NCBI GenBank assembly: GCA_008638375.1
Contig: CM018048.1
Coordinates: forward strand, 6,593,089-6,657,088
DNA length: 64,000 nt
DNA from: Nyssa sinensis
Taxonomy: Eukaryota; Streptophyta; Magnoliopsida; Cornales; Nyssaceae
Direction of reading: 5' to 3'
Below the pieces are notes generated by a model, which saw only the letters and a list, made by a program, of their open reading frames with translations, did not search any database and was not told where the DNA came from. Positions 59,260-64,000 of this stretch are shown in pieces (the stretch's first letter is position 1; each line of letters opens with the position of its first letter). Made by a program: the position numbers and the translations under genes.

Positions 59260-62200
59260 TGTCACGCCCCGAATTCCAGCGAACCCGAGGCGAGAGTAAC
59301 GAGACAAGGGAAAAATAAAATAATAAAGAAATAAAGTACAATCAAAGACATTCCAAACACTAACCGAACTCCCTATTCTGTACAATCCATAGGGCCTTGC
59401 CCCTTGTTTTCATAATAAACAAGGTGTTTTACACACTTGACAATCCTTTAATTTTTCAGAAAATTTTGACAAAACCTCCTTTATTTTTTGAGCCTTTTTC
59501 CCCCTGATAATCACAATACATCATGAATATATACAAACACGTCACAGTCCATCCTCACTCGATGGTCACAAATCTCACAGAATTTAAATGTACATCGTCT
59601 AATTATACAATCCATTATATATACAGCTACACTTAAACTTAAGAATCATCGACTCCCAATTCATTACACTATACCAATATCATTTCCATTTTGTTTCACA
59701 ATACAAATTTTCTACAAGACAAGAAGGAAATAAAATAAGGAGCAATCTCAACGGAATTGACTAGACATACATCATTTCCCATCAATACATATAGAAACAT
59801 AAAATACATCTCACAACTACATTGTTCATAGGTCATTCGGGCTTAAGCCTTTAAATCACAAAACATAAGTCCCTATGGGCCAAAACACACCAAGTGCTTC
59901 ATCCTATCAAGGTGTCATCGAATCTCAAGTAGCTGGGGCATCCTCATCTGTAATATATGTCCCACGAATGGGTCAGCTCAACTACTGGTATAATGAAATG
60001 CTAATGCAAGAAATAAAGCGAAGGCGTGACATGTGCAAAGTGTACATTTATCTCTAAATGCTTTCCAAGTACAATGCAATGAAAGTATGCATGACATACC
60101 CATGCACTCAATGCCACACCCATGTCTCATTTACGGGCCTCTCCCCGATGGCTCGGAGTACAAATGCAATGGCCAATTTTGGGTTTTTCACCACAAGATC
60201 TGCACCCTCATAATGCAAAGCACCACGTGCTCAACTCACACCATGTTCTTAAAGGATTCATCATATGCCAATATGCCAATGCAATCTCAATGAAACATGG
60301 TTTCAACAATATAGCATGCTCGAGACAATAATATAAATAAATCACCAGCTAATTCCACAGGTATGCATATCTCACGTAATCAACTTAAACGCTTGCCCTA
60401 GTTCATATCCTTCACTTCACTAAATTCTAAAAAAAAATGCAAGTAGCACGTAAGCATGTGAACAATCAACTCCAAGTTATCAGGTATACACATTCCAAAT
60501 AAACACATAAGTCATTCCAGTCATTCACAAAATATTCCTAACTTAACTTCATTTCTAACATTACCAAAACACCATACCTGACAGGTTGTTCTCAACCCAA
60601 ATAAACCGCGCTCGTAGTGTAGTGGCTAGCAGTGAGAATGTGGAAGGATCAGACTGCCTTCTCTTTGCCTTGCGATGCTTCTAAAACCACAAAATGTAAC
60701 TCAGTCGGTTTGTCACTTAAATGATGCTATTCATCAAATTTTATGTCTTTATTTTATTAGTTTCTATTTTGCTAAAATAAATTCTACAATCAGGTCCGAA
60801 ACGTCGAAGAAAATAGGTTTGGGCTTTCACGGAATTTAATTTGGACGTTCGAGCTAAAAAGGGCAAAACTGTCATTTTGCACTTTTACGGGTTCTTATAT
60901 CCTGATGTCTCTCCTTATAAATTGGACCTCACGGTTGAGTCCAGAATGTTCGAGATAATAAGATTTCACTATTTTTTTTTATTTAAATCGGAGTTCGTTT
61001 GACTGTGTTTTGACTCAAGGGTGTTTTGATAATTTTTCCCTCCTTTAAATTAATTAAATTAATATTTAATTAATTTATTCCTCGGGTTAATTCATAATTA
61101 ACTATGATTTCCGGCATAATTAAAATTTTCACAAAGTTCTATTCACTGCCATAATTTTCCCCATTTCCTGTACGTTCACGTCGTTTTTCCATTGTAAGCC
61201 AATCATTGGATAGCTTCTCCTTTTGAACCAAACACCTCCCAAACTCAAATCTAAAATTTTTCTCATACAATAACAATATTGGGTAGCCATCTGAATGGGT
61301 GAGTCGGGTCAGACTCAACCTGGTTTGACCCAAATAAAATCGTAAAACTCAGCCACTAAGTTGTGTTTGGAATATTTTTCTGGATTCCAATTTGATCTAA
61401 AATAGTTTCTATGCTAAATGAAATCCCACAATTCAATCTAATTATTCACGCTTCTAAAATCCAAGAATAAGAATTCAGTATCTTACCCTATTGCTACCTC
61501 TGTACAGCTTCTGTTCCACTCGCAACATGCAGCTCTAGTTGCTGCAGGAATTTCCAAAACATAGCTCCAATTTCCATTGCTGCCGCTGCCCTGTAATGGC
61601 AACCCAACCCAAATCTGCTCTCTTTTCACCCTCCTTGTCCCCAATCTCTTCAACAGCAACACTACCACACCGGACAAGCACTACCGACTGCCAAGACTCC
61701 ATCTCTCAAAACCGTGTCCTCCTCTGTTAAGATCTCCGTAGAACCCCAATTCTCATCTCCCCTTTTTACGTCATCTTTATTCAGGGCTATCAACTCTAAA
61801 TTCTTCTCAAAATCTCTTCCAGCCATGCGCCTAACTGCTGCCGCGCCATTGCCACTCAACACCCGCAAACACGCACCACACAGCAGCACACGCTGCTGCT
61901 GCTTACCTTTTCTGCTGCTACGCAACCACTCGGATAGCACCCCACATGGCACCGCACCACACAGCGCTACTGCTACTACCGCGCTACTGCTGCACCCTTC
62001 TTTTGTCCATTGTTCTCTCTTCTTCAACATCATAAACCAACACACATTTATATATATATATAGTTACCTAACTCGATCACTACAGCCAATTCATTCAAAA
62101 GATTGCCCGATGATCTCCTAACGTTGGCCAACGCCAAAATCGTCTCAGCCTTGTTCCCGTTGCCACTGTCACCTCCTTACTACCGCACTACTACCCACAC

Positions 62201-63053
62201 ACACACAGTGATATGCTGTACCGCCATAAGAGACCCAACCAAATTCTCAAAAATCTCACTACAGAACCACCTCTGCTGCTATCCATTTGAACCCAAAGAA
62301 AACCCATCAACCACTGCAAAACAAACAAACCCAAGTGTTATCAGAGGACAACACAACATACACACTGACCACAAACAATCTTTGCCATGAAACAAAGCAA
62401 TGTACATGCGTATCTAAAATCCTCCACCCAAACAGAGACCCAACATCACAGTATCATCAGATCGACCACCCCTGCCATCATCCCTGCAACCAAGAACGGA
62501 GCGTCGGGCGCAAACGCCACCAACGCCGATCTATTCCCCGCCTTATGGAACCCGTTCTCCTCAGACCACTGCTCAAACCTAGCAGGTTGCTGAAACCCAT
62601 CCGCCAACATCGCCGCCTTCCCCATCAACCCATCGCTACTCCATCACCTTCACGATCAGGATTTTGGGGTCGGGCGCAACATCACCGGCACTGCCACTGG
62701 TCACAGCGTCGATCGCCCTCTGGATCGTGCTCAGTGCCATTACCACCTTCAGTTGCCCTACTGCCTCGATCCCCTTCGCGACCACCGCCGCTTCTGCTTC
62801 TTCCCTTCCCTCTCCCTCTCTCTCTTTTTCTTTTTCCTTCCTCTTTCTTTCCTTCTTTTCTTCTCTCCCCCCGTTCTGCTTCTCTCCCTAATGTTATATA
62901 TATATATATATAATATATATAACACACGCACACACACACTTACACATAACATAATTAAATTAAATTAAAGTAACTAAAATTTAAAGAAATTCAAACATCG
63001 CCTCATTATAAAAAAAAAAAAAAAAATTATTCCAAAAATTTCAGACCTTTACA
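59260..63053 (-). mobile_element. Solo LTR F (3794 bp), reverse oriented, TSD GCATC
   Basis: The plus strand starts TGTCACGCCCCGAATTCC and ends TTTCAGACCTTTACA. GCATC flanks it at 59255-59259 and 63054-63058. It carries reversed family landmarks: CACGAATGGGTCAGCTCAAC near 59963, GTGACATGTGCAAAGTGTAC near 60025, the G-box at 60224, and CTCAACCGTGAG-type text near 60930. Open frames of up to 208 codons at 61660-62970 are in the CT-rich, leader-like end; they overlap on both strands and show no domain. Confidence 0.9.
62895..62942. repeat. TA/CA microsatellite in LTR F
   Basis: (TA)n at about 62895-62920 followed by a (CA)n stretch at about 62921-62940. It is the reverse-strand counterpart of the compound repeat in plus-sense LTRs. 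Confidence 0.9.
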
Positions 63054-63058
63054 GCATC

Positions 63059-64000
63059 TTTGGAAGGGAATTCAGAAGTCAATGTAAGAATAAGTTTTTT
63101 AGAAAAATCAAGCACAACCTCGATAAATGAGCTTCTTTAGGCTTAGGAAGATCCTTGGAACTATGGCTGCATTTTAGCTCACAGAGCTCTCTCGTAAAGA
63201 TGCTATTGATCGAGCATACAAAAGAAGCTAAAGAGTATGTCAAGAAATGTGACAAGTGCTAGAGATTTTCCCCTTACTAACATGGGCCCGCGCGTTATCT
63301 GATCCCCATCTCCAGCCCCTGGCCTTTTGTTTAATGGGGGATGGACATTGTGGGTCCTCTTCTAGTTGCAACTAACAATAAGACGTTTCTCATCATGGCT
63401 ATAGACTACTTCACTAAATGGGTAGAAGTATAACCACTAAGTCGGATAACATAATCCAAGGTACGGAGTTTCACAAGGAAAAGCGTGGTATGGAGATCTG
63501 GAATACCAAGTATAGACAATAAAACATAATTCAAAGGAAAGGTTTTCACCAAGTTATGTACCGAGATCCACATCAGCCACCATTTCTCATCTCTTGGACA
63601 CCTCAAGCAAATCGGTAAGTTGAAGTGACAAAGAAGACCATCCTCAATGTCATCAAGAAAAGGCTAGAGTCTGTAAAAGAAAAATGGGTGGAAGAACTTC
63701 CCTAGGTATTATGGGCCTATAAGGCTACAAAATCAACCCTTACAATGGAAACTCTCTTTTCTTGGGCATATGGGGCAGAGGTAGTAATATTTGTGGAGAT
63801 CGGCATCCCCTCACCAAGAATGGAGCTATTTAATCCAGACCGGAATGACAAACTCATCAAGGAACATTTGGATCTCTTGGAGGAAAAAGAAGACCAAGTA
63901 ACTATAAAGATCTAAGCCAACCAGTAAAGGATTATAAATATGTTTAACCAAGATGTTGAACCAAGAAGTTTCCACCTCAGAGATCTTATTCTAAGAAGGG
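63059..64000 (+). pseudogene. Integrase of the Tat element (runs off the window)
   Basis: EYVKKCDKC near 63234 is the second half of the zinc-binding motif. WGMDIVGPLLVATNNKTFLI near 63340-63400 and AIDYFTKWVEV follow, with the first catalytic Asp. Stops follow and the second catalytic region is altered. Near the right edge PRMELFNPDRNDKLIKEHLD and VEPRSFHLRDLILRR (63815-64000) give the C-terminal part. Several stop codons make it a pseudogene. Confidence 0.82.

Larger units (their letters stand above)
54553..64000 (+). mobile_element. Tat-lineage (Ty3/gypsy) retrotransposon, decayed, with two insertions, right end outside window
   Basis: Plus-strand order: gag (54553-55150), protease (55430-55780), RT (56150-57195), RNase H (58846-59040), second RNase-H-like part (59042-59259), integrase (63059-64000). 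This order and the wording fit the Tat group (Retand/Ogre relatives), which carries an extra RNase H. It is broken by stops throughout, by an anonymous insert at about 57197-58845 and by solo LTR F. Neither LTR of the element is in the window. Confidence 0.82.

Noticed and set aside
62287..62913. A 208-codon open frame, with overlapping frames of 127-135 codons nearby at 61662-62121.
   Set aside because: They lie in the CT-rich leader-equivalent of LTR F, overlap on both strands, have no domain and are not kept in the other LTR copies.

Overview
The window looks like nuclear DNA of a flowering plant, most likely a eudicot. It is AT-rich and repeat-dense. It holds nested Ty3/gypsy and copia-type LTR retrotransposons, tRNA-derived SINEs of plant type, a CACTA-type DNA element, and a decayed cluster of CC-NB-ARC-LRR (RPM1-like) disease-resistance genes. 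I found no intact host protein-coding gene, no rRNA or functional tRNA gene, and no CRISPR array. All assignments rest on reading motifs and repeats by eye.

Layout. (1) 1-19946: a Tekay-type chromovirus (gypsy) with LTRs of about 3 kb. Its 5' LTR runs off the left edge, and a deletion fuses that LTR to the protease. Its pol is interrupted by a solo LTR (3507-7092). Its 3' LTR is interrupted by a reverse solo LTR (11312-18720), which itself contains another solo LTR (12263-15859). (2) 19947-23316: a minus-strand short-LTR gypsy element with gag, protease, RT and integrase pieces, hit by a CACTA element (20631-21484). (3) 23317-31684: intergenic repeats, a copia-like LTR remnant and a solo LTR (26090-29203). 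(4) 31690-41710: a 10-kb LTR element on the minus strand with 440-bp LTRs, a PBS and a PPT but no recognisable coding sequence (LARD-like), containing a solo LTR (33824-36580). (5) 41711-47530: two SINEs with clear target-site duplications and paralogous segments of unknown nature. (6) 47531-53630: three tandem blocks carrying minus-strand NLR sequence; only the last keeps CC, NB-ARC and LRR, and it is frameshifted. (7) 54240-64000: a head-to-head junction of two Tat-lineage gypsy copies. The plus-strand copy has gag, PR, RT, RNase H and IN and is interrupted by an anonymous insert (about 57197-58845) and a reverse solo LTR (59260-63053).

The most striking pattern is one family of very long LTRs (2.8-3.8 kb, plus-sense ends TGT...CGTGACA). 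It is present six times as solo LTRs, each with a 5-bp target-site duplication, and twice as the LTRs of the Tekay element. The insertions can be put in order: short-LTR gypsy first, then the Tekay element, then LTR E, then LTR B. Nothing here is expected to work as an operon or pathway; the region is a layered record of transposon insertion, solo-LTR formation and resistance-gene decay.
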